From contig NZ_FOIS01000003.1 of assembly GCF_900110455.1 (NCBI RefSeq), positions 389,491-453,490 of the forward strand: 64,000 nucleotides of DNA, given 5' to 3'. Made by a program: the position numbers and the translations under genes. Below are positions 26,653-35,007 of this stretch, piece after piece. The number at the start of each line of letters is the position of its first letter. Position 1 is the first letter of the stretch. This stretch comes from Natrinema salifodinae. Lineage in GTDB: Archaea; Halobacteriota; Halobacteria; Halobacteriales; Natrialbaceae. The notes beneath the pieces are model-generated. The model saw nothing but the letters and a program-made list of their open reading frames with translations. It was not told where the DNA came from and did not search any database.

Positions 26653-26672
26653 CTGTCTATACTTATTCACCC

Positions 26673-26686
26673 GTTAAAACCATTTC
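26673..26686 (-). promoter_or_regulatory. Promoter-like element identical to that of EF-1alpha
   Basis: GAAATGGTTTTAAC occurs here and again at 48509-48522 upstream of the EF-1alpha gene, both on the minus strand. The purine-rich start resembles a BRE and TTTTAA a TATA box. No coding start follows at leaderless distance here. Confidence 0.5.
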
Positions 26687-26722
26687 AGCGGCGGTAATCG
26701 GCCGATCTACGAACGACCGAGT

Positions 26723-27082
26723 TCAGTACAACGGGCCGCCGAGTGGCACCTCCTCGTCCGGCGAGACGAGAATCGGATACCCCTCCTCGCAGGGGACGCC
26801 GACGGTCAGCGCCTCGGATTTGAAGCCGGCGATCCGCACCGATCCGAGGTTCGTCGCACAGAGCACCTGGCGACCGACGAGGGCGTCGGCGTCGTAGTGA
26901 TAGTCGAGTTGCGCGGCGGACTGGATCGGTTCGCCGCCGCCTTCGGCCTCGCTCTCGTCGCCGGCATCCCCGCTGAGGTCGATCCACAGTTTCGTCATTT
27001 CCGGCTTCTCGGCTTCGGGAAACGGCTCGGCATCGATCACTTCGCCGACTTCGATCTCGACGTCGAACGGACTGTCGACCAT
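26723..27082 (-). CDS. CsaA-like tRNA-binding domain protein
   Basis: A 119-residue protein with one EMAP II/CsaA-type OB fold. FDVEIEVGEVIDAEPFPEA, QSAAQLDYHYDADALVGRQV and IAGFKSEALTVGVP match CsaA in order, and the end ILVSPDEEVPLGG fits too. Members bind tRNA; a chaperone role has been proposed for bacterial CsaA. An acidic insert (DAGDESEAEGGGEP, about 45-58) separates the strands and looks like halophilic expansion. The ATG at 27082 is preferred; eight extra codons upstream have no similarity. Confidence 0.85.
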   Translation of the reverse strand: MVDSPFDVEIEVGEVIDAEPFPEAEKPEMTKLWIDLSGDAGDESEAEGGGEPIQSAAQLDYHYDADALVGRQVLCATNLGSVRIAGFKSEALTVGVPCEEGYPILVSPDEEVPLGGPLY

Positions 27083-27132
27083 GTGCCGCGATAGCAGGGC
27101 CGTCACAAATTAGCTATCGGTTCGCGAGCCGA

Positions 27133-28107
27133 CTAGTCGAGCAACTCGTCGGCCAGCAGGGCGAGGCTCTCGTCCCCGTCGTCGGCGACGGACGGCATCG
27201 CGAGCATGACCGTCTCGATACCGACGTCGGCGTAGTCGGCAAGCCGGTCGCGGACCTCGGCCGGCGTACCGGCGGGTGCCGTCTCGAGGTAGCCCGAGAG
27301 GAAGAACTCGCGGGGTTCGGCGGGTTCGCCGGCCAGGAACTCGCTCCGGAACGCCTCGCGCTTTTCCTCGGCTTCCTCGGTCGTCTCGCCGACAAAGGCG
27401 AACAGCTCCGCGGACTTGCGGATCTCGTCGTACCGTTCCTCGCTCTCGCAGTGCTCGCGCAGCACGTCGAGCTTCTCGGCGAACCCCTCGGGGTCGAGCG
27501 TGCCGTAGTTCCAGCCGTCGGCCAACTCGGCGGTGTACCGCAGGGTAAAGTTCTCGCCGCCGCCGCCGATCCAGATCGGCGGGTGCGGGTCCTGAACGGG
27601 CCGGGGCTCGCAGAACGCCTCGTCGAGATCGACGTCGAGGTGCTCTCCCTCGTGGCTGTAGGTCTCCTCGGTCCACAGTCCCTGCAAAATCTCGACGGTC
27701 TCGGCCAGGCGGCGGAGCCGCTCGGCCGGCGGCTCCCGGAACTCGTAGCCGAAGCGGTCGTACTCGTCTTCGTACCAGCCCGCGCCGAGGCCGAGTTCGA
27801 GGCGCCCGTCGCTAACGTGATCGACGGAGGCCGCCATCTTCGCGAGTAAGGCGGGATGACGGTACGACTGGCTGGTGACGAGCGTGCCCAGCCGCACCCG
27901 GTCGGTCGCCTCGGCGATCGCGCTCAGGGTCGTCCAGCACTCGTGGGCGTTCCGGCGCGGATCGCCGATCCACGACTGGAAGTGGTCCTCGAGCCAGACC
28001 GAGTCGTAGCCCAGCGACTCGGCCTCGAGCGCGGTGTCTCGCACCGTCTCCATACCGGTCCCGTACTGCGGAAGGATGACCCCGACGTCGAGGTCGGTCG
28101 CACTCAT
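27133..28107 (-). CDS. LLM class flavin/F420-dependent oxidoreductase
   Basis: A 324-residue luciferase-like TIM-barrel protein. It shows DVGVILPQYG at the start, GYDSVWLEDHF, RLGTLVTSQSYRHPALLAKM, DGRLELGLGAGWYEDEYDRF and PPIWIGGGGE, all usual for F420-dependent LLM enzymes. Haloarchaea make F420, so it is the likelier cofactor. The substrate is unknown. Its start overlaps the thiDN stop by 4 bp (ATGA), so both are probably translated from one message. Confidence 0.88.
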   Translation of the reverse strand: MSATDLDVGVILPQYGTGMETVRDTALEAESLGYDSVWLEDHFQSWIGDPRRNAHECWTTLSAIAEATDRVRLGTLVTSQSYRHPALLAKMAASVDHVSDGRLELGLGAGWYEDEYDRFGYEFREPPAERLRRLAETVEILQGLWTEETYSHEGEHLDVDLDEAFCEPRPVQDPHPPIWIGGGGENFTLRYTAELADGWNYGTLDPEGFAEKLDVLREHCESEERYDEIRKSAELFAFVGETTEEAEEKREAFRSEFLAGEPAEPREFFLSGYLETAPAGTPAEVRDRLADYADVGIETVMLAMPSVADDGDESLALLADELLD

Positions 28108-29465
28108 TCGGCCACCTCCGAATCGAGCGCCAGCGCGCGGTCGGCGAGCGTCTCGGCGTCCGGAGCGAGGAGTTTCACCATCGCCTCTTTGCCGACGTCG
28201 CCGCGATCGACGACCGCGACCGGGGGCTCGTCGCGATCCGCGAAGGCCTGGCGAGCGCCCCAGCCCATCGTCCGGCCGTCGGTCGCTTTGACCTCGTCGG
28301 GCTCCTCGCCGCGGTCGTACTCGGCGACCGGCCAGGCGAGCGCGTCGAGCGCGTCCTCGACGGACGGGTCGAACCGGCAGTTGACCGCGAACCGGTACTC
28401 GGGGTCGAACTCGCGGGCCGACAGGAGGAACCTGGCGACGTGGCTCGAGGCGCCGAACCGGACCCCGCGGTTGGGCTGGACGCCCGACAGCGTCCGCGTG
28501 ATCCGGCCCTCGACGGCGGCGGTCTCGGCGACGGACTCGGCGTACGGCGTCGCGCCGACGACGTTCATCCCCACCTCGGGGACCAGCGCCGAGACGTCGG
28601 CGTCGACGAACCGGTCGACGACCGCTTGAACCTCCTCGGCGGTGGTCTCGCGGGCGGCCTCGTTGCGCAGCGGGACCATGTGGTTGACCGCGCCGTGACC
28701 CTCTCCGACGTCGTAGTAGTAGCGCACCGCACGCGCCAGGAAGTCGGTCGCGCCCTCCACGGCGGTCTCGAGGGGCTCGCCCTTGGCCAGGCGAGCCGCG
28801 ATCGCCGCGGCCAGGGCACAGCCGGAGCCGTGGGTGGCGTCGGTGCCGACGCGGGGGTGTTCGAACGCCCGGACGATGTCATCGGTGACGAGCACGTCCT
28901 GAACGCGCTCACCGGGGACGTGCCCGCCCTTCACGAGGACGGCGTCGACGCCGGTCTCGAGGATCGCCTGGCCGGCCTCGCGGGCACTTTCCTCGTCGGT
29001 GACGGCGATATCGGTCAGGACCTCGGCCTCGTCGGCGTTCGGCGTCACGAGGGCCGCCCGGCCCAGCAGGTCCTCGTAGGCGCGCTCGGCCTCGCGCTCC
29101 AGCAGGCGGTCGCCGGAGGTCGCGACCATCACGGGGTCGACCACCAGCGGGAAGTCGAACTCACTGGCCCGCTCGGCGACGGTTTCGATGACTTCGGTCG
29201 TCGCGAGCATCCCCGTCTTCGCGGCGCCGACGGCGAAGTCGCCGGTGACGGCCGCCAGTTGCGCTTCGATCTCCTCGATCGGAAGGACGAACGAGGACTC
29301 GACGCCGCGGGTGTGCTGGGCGGTGACGGCCGTGATCGCCGACGTGCCGAAGACGCCGTGGGCGGCCATCGTCGCGAGATCGGCCTGGATCCCGGCGCCG
29401 CCGCCGGAGTCGCTGCCGGCGATCGTCAGCGCGACCGGTCGGCTATCGGGTGCTGGTGTTCGCAT
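28104..29465 (-). CDS. thiD: Bifunctional HMP/HMP-P kinase and thiamine-phosphate synthase (ThiD-ThiN fusion)
   Basis: A 453-residue fusion for thiamine synthesis. The ThiD half (about 1-265) has [37 protein letters not shown] and the ribokinase-fold end [17 protein letters not shown]. The ThiN half (about 280-453) has [35 protein letters not shown] and MGWGARQAF. ThiD phosphorylates hydroxymethylpyrimidine twice; ThiN joins HMP-PP to the thiazole phosphate. This fusion is standard in haloarchaea. It heads a likely two-gene operon with the LLM enzyme. Confidence 0.95.
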   Translation of the reverse strand: MRTPAPDSRPVALTIAGSDSGGGAGIQADLATMAAHGVFGTSAITAVTAQHTRGVESSFVLPIEEIEAQLAAVTGDFAVGAAKTGMLATTEVIETVAERASEFDFPLVVDPVMVATSGDRLLEREAERAYEDLLGRAALVTPNADEAEVLTDIAVTDEESAREAGQAILETGVDAVLVKGGHVPGERVQDVLVTDDIVRAFEHPRVGTDATHGSGCALAAAIAARLAKGEPLETAVEGATDFLARAVRYYYDVGEGHGAVNHMVPLRNEAARETTAEEVQAVVDRFVDADVSALVPEVGMNVVGATPYAESVAETAAVEGRITRTLSGVQPNRGVRFGASSHVARFLLSAREFDPEYRFAVNCRFDPSVEDALDALAWPVAEYDRGEEPDEVKATDGRTMGWGARQAFADRDEPPVAVVDRGDVGKEAMVKLLAPDAETLADRALALDSEVAE

Positions 29466-29562
29466 GCGTGAGGCTATTTCCCGGTTATACTAAGCGGTGA
29501 TGGTCGGATTATCTAACGGTCTCCGGACGTCGGACGTGGCAGACGAGTCGCGGGGATCGGGA

Positions 29563-30612
29563 CTACTCGGCGCGGTCCGCCAGGCGGGAATAGGCCGCCC
29601 ACGACGGATCGACGCAGGGATGGGCGAGTCGATCGCCGTCGACGAGGACGGCACCGGCCTCGTTTCCGCCCTCGGCTGCGGATTCGCCACCGGCCGCGTC
29701 GACGCGACCGATTTCGGCGACTGGCGTGCCCCGCTCCTCGAGCGCCCCGCGCACGTCGTCGACGCCGTCGGGGTCGACCGCGATCAGGAGCGAGCCGCAA
29801 CTGGTCGCCGCCCAGGGATCGATCTCGAGGGCGTCACAGACCTCGCGGACGCCCGGCCGCAGCGGGACGGCGTCCCCGTCGATCGCGAACCGGGCGCCCG
29901 CGCCGTCGGCCATCTCGTTGAGCGCGCCGGCCAGGCCGCCCTCCGTCACGTCGTGCATCGCCGTCACCGGGCCCGCGGCGGCCGCGGTGAGGGCGTCGCG
30001 GACGGCGAAGACCTCGTCGAGGCGATCCTGCGCGTCCGCGACGACGTCGTTCGGGAGATCCAACTGGTCGCCGAAGAGGGTGCTCAACAGGCCGACGGCT
30101 TCGACGCCGGGACCGTTCGTCAGGAGCAGTCGGTCGCCCTCACAGGCCCCGTCGGGGCGGACGATGTCACCGTGGTCGCCGACGCCCATCGCGGTTGCGG
30201 CGCCGACCCAGGGGTGGGACGGGTCAGCGTAGCGGGCCGTGTGGCCGGTCACGACTGCGACGCCGAGGTCGGCGCACTCGGCGTGGATCGTCTCCCAGAC
30301 CGTCGCGAACTCGTCGTCGGTCATCCCCTCGGGGAGGGTAAAACAGATCGAGAGGTGTGACGGGGGGACGCCGCTGACGGCCACGTCCGCGAGCACGAGG
30401 TCGAGGGCGAACCGCGCCGCCCGCTCGAACCCCAACGCGGGAAGGATCGACAGCGGGTCCGTGGCGGTGACCAGCGCCCGATCGCCGACGTCCAGCACGC
30501 CGAAGTCGACGCCGTGGGTCGGACCGACGGCGACGTCGTCGCGATCGGCGCCGAGGTTCGGCGCGATGTGACGGTCGAAGAACGCGCGATCGATTTTTCC
30601 GAGGTCGCTCAC
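29563..30612 (-). CDS. AIR synthase (PurM/ThiL/HypE-like) family protein
   Basis: A 349-residue member of the PurM-like ATP-binding superfamily. DDVAVGPTHGVDFGVLDVGD and VTATDPLSILPAL form the N-terminal half with the metal/ATP-binding Asp; DVAVSGVPPSHLSICFTLPE, VVTGHTARY and MHDVTEGGLAGALNEMADG follow. It resembles the HypE-like COG more than ThiL or PurM, but no hydrogenase genes are near. The neighbouring thiDN makes a thiamine-related role conceivable but unproven. The start is GTG at 30612. Confidence 0.85.
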   Translation of the reverse strand: MSDLGKIDRAFFDRHIAPNLGADRDDVAVGPTHGVDFGVLDVGDRALVTATDPLSILPALGFERAARFALDLVLADVAVSGVPPSHLSICFTLPEGMTDDEFATVWETIHAECADLGVAVVTGHTARYADPSHPWVGAATAMGVGDHGDIVRPDGACEGDRLLLTNGPGVEAVGLLSTLFGDQLDLPNDVVADAQDRLDEVFAVRDALTAAAAGPVTAMHDVTEGGLAGALNEMADGAGARFAIDGDAVPLRPGVREVCDALEIDPWAATSCGSLLIAVDPDGVDDVRGALEERGTPVAEIGRVDAAGGESAAEGGNEAGAVLVDGDRLAHPCVDPSWAAYSRLADRAE

Positions 30613-30711
30613 GGCGGATCGCTCCCGCCGAACCCTCTTAGCCGCGTCGATAGTCGGTCGCGGCTGACACGTCGCTGATCGGTAACCGCCGACTCGGAGC
30701 CGGCGATCAAT

Positions 30712-30737
30712 CGGTTACGCTCGCCGGTACGTAACCG
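30712..30737. promoter_or_regulatory. Inverted repeat upstream of the MOT1-like transporter gene
   Basis: CGGTTACG (30712-30719) and CGTAACCG (30730-30737) are a perfect 8-bp inverted repeat with 10-nt spacing. A related copy follows at 30762-30781. Together they lie 40-110 bp upstream of the transporter ATG. Confidence 0.5.
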
Positions 30738-30761
30738 AAACCACCCGCATACGCGGAGCTA

Positions 30762-30781
30762 CGAAACCGTGTGTGGTTACG
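30762..30781. promoter_or_regulatory. Second, imperfect inverted repeat upstream of the transporter gene
   Basis: CGAAACC (30762-30768) and GGTTACG (30775-30781) repeat the CGTAACC half-site with one mismatch. The site is 39 bp before the ATG at 30820, close to where transcription would start. Confidence 0.45.
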
Positions 30782-30819
30782 AACAAGAGTGAAGGAAGCG
30801 CCGCGCATAGCCGGCATAG

Positions 30820-31947
30820 ATGGCGTATTCGCTGGGATCGCGGGCCGAATCCGACCTCGAGTTCTCCGCCAGCGAACTCACGGGTGCGCTAGGTGATTCG
30901 GTTACGGTACTCCCCCTGCTGATCGCGCTGGCCGCGACGACGAGCGTCTCCCTGCCTCACGTCCTCATCGGCTTCGGCGTCTTTCAGATCGTCTGGGGGG
31001 TGTACTACGGACTCCCCCTCTCCGTCGAACCGATGAAGGCGCTGGTCGGCCTGGCCATCGTCGGCGCGCTCTCCTACGCGGAACTCGCCGCGGCCGGGTT
31101 GTTCGCCGGCGGCGTCCTGCTCGCCGTCGGGCGACTGGGGCTCGTCGGGCGGCTCCAGCGGGTCGTCGGCGAACCGGTCATCCGCGGCGTGCAGTTCGCG
31201 GTCGCGCTCCTCCTGTTCGAAGCGGCCGTCGACCTCTCGCTCGGGAACCCCCCGGTCGCCGCGGCCGGCCTGGCCGTCGTCGGCCTGTTCGCGCTCGTCG
31301 GCTACCGCCAGGCGAGCGTGCTCGCGGTCCTCGGGCTCGGCGGGGTCGCGGCCGTCGCGACGACGGGCGTGCCGACGCCGACGGCGCCGGAACTCACGGT
31401 CTTTCCCGCGGGGACGCCGACGGTCACGTCGGCCGCGCTCGAGGGCACCGTCGCCCAGTTGGGGATGACGGTCGGGAACGCGGCGATCGCGACCGCCTTG
31501 CTCTGTGGCGACCTCTACGATCGAGACGTCTCCGCCGACGCGCTCTCGACGAGCATGGGCGCGACCTGTCTGACGGCGATTCCGTTGGGCGGCATCCCGA
31601 TGTGCCACGGCAGCGGCGGACTCGCCGGCAAGTACGCCTTCGGCGCGCGGACCGGCGGCGCGAACGTCCTGCTGGGAATCGGCTACCTCGCGCTCGCGCT
31701 GGTCGCCACCGGCGCCGTCCTCGCCGCGTTCCCGACGGCCGTCCTCGGGGTGTTGCTCGTCGTCGTCGCGCTCGAACTCGGTAAGGCGGCGTTCGACCCT
31801 GTCTCCGGCAGCCGTTCGCTCGCGCTCGTCGTCGCCGTCGGCGTCGTCGGCCTGGTCGTCAACGTCGGCGCGGCGTTCGTCCTCGGGGCCGTCGCGTTCC
31901 CGCTGCTCGTACGGCGGTCGGAGACCGGGTCTCGGCCGGCGCAGTGA
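30820..31947 (+). CDS. Molybdate/sulfate transporter family protein (MOT1-like)
   Basis: A 375-residue membrane protein with about ten spans. It contains the paired motifs of the MOT1/SulP-related family: LGDSVTVLPLLIALA with YYGLPLSVEPMKAL in the first half and PLGGIPMCHGSGGLAGKYAF with GARTGGANVLLG in the second. MOT1 proteins take up molybdate; some relatives move sulfate. Two CGTAACC-type inverted repeats upstream suggest a dedicated regulator. It reads divergently from the AIR synthase-like gene. Confidence 0.85.
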   Translation: MAYSLGSRAESDLEFSASELTGALGDSVTVLPLLIALAATTSVSLPHVLIGFGVFQIVWGVYYGLPLSVEPMKALVGLAIVGALSYAELAAAGLFAGGVLLAVGRLGLVGRLQRVVGEPVIRGVQFAVALLLFEAAVDLSLGNPPVAAAGLAVVGLFALVGYRQASVLAVLGLGGVAAVATTGVPTPTAPELTVFPAGTPTVTSAALEGTVAQLGMTVGNAAIATALLCGDLYDRDVSADALSTSMGATCLTAIPLGGIPMCHGSGGLAGKYAFGARTGGANVLLGIGYLALALVATGAVLAAFPTAVLGVLLVVVALELGKAAFDPVSGSRSLALVVAVGVVGLVVNVGAAFVLGAVAFPLLVRRSETGSRPAQ

Positions 31948-32001
31948 GCACCCGAGTCGCGAGTCGGACGACCTTTCATCACGCGGCTCCAACCCCCGCC
32001 G

Positions 32002-32145
32002 ATGAGCGAGCGCTGGGCCGACCTGTTCGATCGCGGGGCGGAGTACGACGCCGATCGCGAGCGGATCCGAGCGGAACTCGCGTCGATCCGAGCGGGAGAC
32101 GGACAAGCGGAGGGGGAAGGGGAAACGGAGGACGACGATGGCTGA
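32002..32145 (+). CDS. Small acidic protein overlapping the PIN-like gene
   Basis: A 47-residue protein (MSERWADLFDRGAEYDADRE at the start) with an N-terminal charged helix and a Gly/Glu/Asp-rich end. Its stop codon at 32143 lies inside the next gene's start (8-bp overlap, ATGGCTGA), indicating translational coupling. I recognise no domain. The arrangement resembles a small antitoxin ahead of a PIN toxin, but no DNA-binding motif is evident. Confidence 0.65.
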   Translation: MSERWADLFDRGAEYDADRERIRAELASIRAGDGQAEGEGETEDDDG

Positions 32146-32671
32146 GAACGAAAGCGAGTCCGTGCGCGACCGCGACGAACCGAACCCCGCCCGCGTCGTC
32201 GCCGACGCCGACGTGCTCGCGGCGGACCTCCTGCTCGGCGGCGACGCGCGCGAGGCGCTGGACCACGTCCGCAGCCACTCCTGGGTCGAACTCGTCGCCA
32301 GCGACCCGCTGCTCGATCAGACGGAGCGCCTGGTCGCGCGCCTGGCCGATCCGACGCTCGCGGCCGACCACCGCGAGCGACTCGAGGCCGAGCGCGTCGC
32401 GGTCGACCAGCCCGAGGGCGACCACCCCGCACTGGCGTCGGCCTATCGGGGTGAGGCGGCGCACCTCCTCTCCTACGACGAACGGCTCCGGTCGGCGGCG
32501 GCTGGGCTGACACTCCAGCCCCGCATCTCGGTCAGCATCCGCCCGCCGGACGCGTTCGCCAGGCTGTTCGACGCCGAGAGCCTATACGCGGCGGTCGAGG
32601 ACGGCGGCGACAGCGACGGCGGTGACAACGACTGGGAGTACCCGGGGCCGGATCGCGACCCGCGAGCGTAG
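32138..32671 (+). CDS. PIN-like domain protein of unknown function
   Basis: A 177-residue protein. VVADADVLAADLLLGGDARE at about 20-40 resembles the first aspartate strand of a PIN domain, SHSWVELVAS follows, and HLLSYDERLRSA at about 108-119 resembles the terminal PIN aspartate. The C-terminal 60 residues include ISVSIRPPDAFARLFD and an acidic tail. PIN domains are usually RNases, but the acidic set is incomplete by eye, so activity is uncertain. It is coupled to the 47-residue gene before it. Confidence 0.65.
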   Translation: MAENESESVRDRDEPNPARVVADADVLAADLLLGGDAREALDHVRSHSWVELVASDPLLDQTERLVARLADPTLAADHRERLEAERVAVDQPEGDHPALASAYRGEAAHLLSYDERLRSAAAGLTLQPRISVSIRPPDAFARLFDAESLYAAVEDGGDSDGGDNDWEYPGPDRDPRA

Positions 32672-32775
32672 GCCGTATCGGACGGGTGGCGACGCTTTTC
32701 GACGGGTCGGACCGGTCGGCCCGTCGAGCGGCGGCGGGGGACTTATGCGGCGCGACCGACTCACTAGTACGGGGT

Positions 32776-33906
32776 ATGAGCGACTTACGCAATCTCCGCA
32801 CCGGGCTAAGCTACGGTGACGTGCTCCTCGTTCCGAACCGCTCGCCGGTCGACAGCCGCGGCGACGTCGATCTCTCGACGCCGTTTACGCCGCGCATCGA
32901 ACTGGATACGCCACTGGTTTCCGCCGCGATGGACACCGTTACGGAGGCCGAGCTGGCGATCGAACTCTCCCGCGCCGGCGGGATCGGCGTCCTCCACCGC
33001 TTTCTCACGTCGGCGGAACAGGCCGACCAGGTCGCCGCGGTGACCGCCGCCGACGAGCAGGTGGCCGCCGCCGTCGGGATCAACGAGGACTACGTCGCCC
33101 GCAGCGCCGGCCTGGTCGACGCCGGCGTCGACGCGCTCGTGGTCGACGTAGCCCACGGCCACCTCGAGCGAACGATCGAGGCCGTCGAGCGGCTCCGGGC
33201 CGAGTTCCCGGAGACTGACCTGATCGCCGGCAACGTCGCGACGCCCGCGGGCGTCAGGGACCTGGCGACCGCCGGCGCCGACTGCGTGAAAGTCGGCATC
33301 GGCCCGGGCTCGCACTGTACCACCCGGAAGGTTGCGGGGGCCGGCGTTCCGCAGCTGACGGCCGTCGACGACTGCGCCGAGGCGGCCGCGGACCTGGACG
33401 TCAGCGTCTGCGCGGACGGCGGCATCCGCACCTCCGGGGACGCGGTGAAGGCGCTGATGGCGGGTGCCGACACCGTCATGATGGGCAGCCTCTTCGCGGG
33501 GACCGAGGAAGCGCCTGGTGCGGTGGTCGAGGTCGACGGGACCCGGTACAAGCGCTCGCGGGGAATGGCGACGACGACCGCGGCGAAGAAGCGCGACGAC
33601 AAGGAGAACAACGTCAGCGCCGACGAGGGCGTCGAGGCGCTGACGCCGTACAAGGGCCCGGTCGCCGACATCGTCGAGGAGTTCTGTGCCGGCATCCAGT
33701 CCGGCCTCTCCTACTGCGGGGGGCACACGATCCCCGCGGCCCGCGAGAAGGCCGAGTTCATCCGCGTCGCCCCCAGCGCGAAGGACCGCGAGGGGTACCA
33801 CGCGGATCACGACTGGGAGGGCGTCAGCGTCAAGAGCGAAGCGAAAATCGTCACGGAAGCACAACTGGCGGCGGACGACGCCGCGAACGCCGAGCGCGGC
33901 GACTAG
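32776..33906 (+). CDS. IMP dehydrogenase/GMP reductase family protein, probably GMP reductase-like
   Basis: A 376-residue TIM-barrel enzyme without CBS domains. The nucleotide/catalytic loop reads [11 protein letters not shown], with the catalytic Cys, preceded by [20 protein letters not shown] and followed by [20 protein letters not shown]. The flap [19 protein letters not shown] lacks the Arg-Tyr pair of true IMPDH and is nearer to GMP reductase, which would return GMP to IMP. The ATG at 32776 ([18 protein letters not shown]) is the family's start; the open frame upstream is spurious. IMPDH activity remains possible. Confidence 0.82.
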   Translation: MSDLRNLRTGLSYGDVLLVPNRSPVDSRGDVDLSTPFTPRIELDTPLVSAAMDTVTEAELAIELSRAGGIGVLHRFLTSAEQADQVAAVTAADEQVAAAVGINEDYVARSAGLVDAGVDALVVDVAHGHLERTIEAVERLRAEFPETDLIAGNVATPAGVRDLATAGADCVKVGIGPGSHCTTRKVAGAGVPQLTAVDDCAEAAADLDVSVCADGGIRTSGDAVKALMAGADTVMMGSLFAGTEEAPGAVVEVDGTRYKRSRGMATTTAAKKRDDKENNVSADEGVEALTPYKGPVADIVEEFCAGIQSGLSYCGGHTIPAAREKAEFIRVAPSAKDREGYHADHDWEGVSVKSEAKIVTEAQLAADDAANAERGD

Positions 33907-33949
33907 CGCTTCCGCTGCGGTCGTGGAATAGCGAGCGCGGAAGCGGGCG

Positions 33950-34501
33950 TCAGTCGTCGCGCCCGGCGTACCACTCGGCGAACGCGGCCAGCGCGCGGCC
34001 CCGGTGCGAAATCGCGTTCTTCTCTTCGGTACTCATCTCGGCCATCGTCTGTCCATTGTACTCGAAGATCGGGTCGTAGCCGAACCCGCCCTCGCCGCGG
34101 GGCGCGACGAGCGTGCCTGCGACCGAGCCCTCGAACGTTTCGGTGCCGCTCTCGTCCGCGTACGCGAGCACGGTCCGGAACTGTGCACGGCGGTTCTCCT
34201 CGTCCGCCGCGAGCCGCCAGAGGCGCTCGACGCCCACGGTGTCCTCAACGTACGACGAGTACGGGCCGGGGAACCCGCCCAGGGCGTCGACGAACAGACC
34301 CGCGTCGTCGACGAGCACCGGCTCGTCGCTCCCGAGGTGTTCGAACGCTTCGCGGGCGCCGCGGGTTGCGATCTCCGCGAGCGAGTCGCTCTGGACCTCG
34401 GTGTAGTCGTACGCGAGCTGTTCGACGGATTCGATCCCCTCGAGGTAGTCCCGCGCCTCGCGGACCTTCCCGTCGTTACCGGTGACGAATCGAATGGCCA
34501 T
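33950..34501 (-). CDS. rdgB: Non-canonical purine NTP pyrophosphatase (RdgB/HAM1 family)
   Basis: A 183-residue Maf/HAM1-fold enzyme that hydrolyses ITP, dITP and XTP to monophosphates. The start MAIRFVTGNDGKVRE contains the TGN.GK triphosphate site; VLVDDAGLFVDALGGFPGPY and RGEGGFGYDPIFEYNGQTMA are the signature blocks, and NAISHRGRALAAF the C-terminal one. The ATG at 34501 is chosen because upstream frame sequence has no homology. Confidence 0.94.
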   Translation of the reverse strand: MAIRFVTGNDGKVREARDYLEGIESVEQLAYDYTEVQSDSLAEIATRGAREAFEHLGSDEPVLVDDAGLFVDALGGFPGPYSSYVEDTVGVERLWRLAADEENRRAQFRTVLAYADESGTETFEGSVAGTLVAPRGEGGFGYDPIFEYNGQTMAEMSTEEKNAISHRGRALAAFAEWYAGRDD

Positions 34502-34631
34502 ATGCGAGCGACGTCGCGGCGACGGCAAAGCGTCGTCGGTTGCGCCGCGTCCAGTCTCCCGTCCCGCGATCGACTGCTCGTGCTGACGAGCGAGGATCGG
34601 AAATCGCGCGAGAAGTAGCGTAGAGCGTCGC

Positions 34632-34922
34632 TCAGTCGTCCGTCTCGGCGTCGTCGACGATGACCTCGACGGGCTCGTCGGTGCGGTCCGCACCGCCGTC
34701 CGTCCCGCCGGACTGTTCCTGCCAGAGGAGGGCACCGGCGATCAGGACGACGATCCACGACCGCCAGTTGGCCAGGTTCAGGGTGTAGCCGACCCCGAAG
34801 GGCTTCTCGACGAGCATCCCCTCGCCGGGCTGCCAGTAGGACGAGAGCATGCGGCCGATGCTCGGACGTTCGAAGTTGTACGGTACCCCGAGGATCTCAC
34901 CGGAAGTCGGCTTCTCTGCCAT
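34632..34922 (-). CDS. DUF5808-like small membrane protein
   Basis: A 96-residue protein. EILGVPYNFERPS and VEKPFGVGYTLNLAN are the short conserved blocks of DUF5808-like proteins, followed by one membrane span (WIVVLIAGALLW, about 56-67) and an acidic tail. Function unknown. It sits between rdgB and kae1-bud32, all on the minus strand. Confidence 0.75.
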   Translation of the reverse strand: MAEKPTSGEILGVPYNFERPSIGRMLSSYWQPGEGMLVEKPFGVGYTLNLANWRSWIVVLIAGALLWQEQSGGTDGGADRTDEPVEVIVDDAETDD

Positions 34923-35007
34923 GGCAGGTGATACGTCCTCCCCCGATAAGAGTATTGTGTGGCGCGGCGATTGCTGCAAGCAGGTGCGATATCTCGGTTC
35001 GGATCGG

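Larger units (their letters stand above)
26240..26722. other. Gap of 483 bp upstream of mutS
   Basis: No convincing protein is seen. On the minus strand it contains a promoter-like element (26673-26686) and an overlapping pair of hairpins ending in a T-run (26444-26481), described separately. The remainder between about 26490 and 26650 shows nothing I recognise. Confidence 0.6.

Noticed and set aside
26285-26677. Open frames in the gap upstream of mutS (plus 130 codons; minus 81 codons at 26425-26670)
   Set aside because: Neither product looks like a folded protein, and the minus one would start before the expected transcription start.
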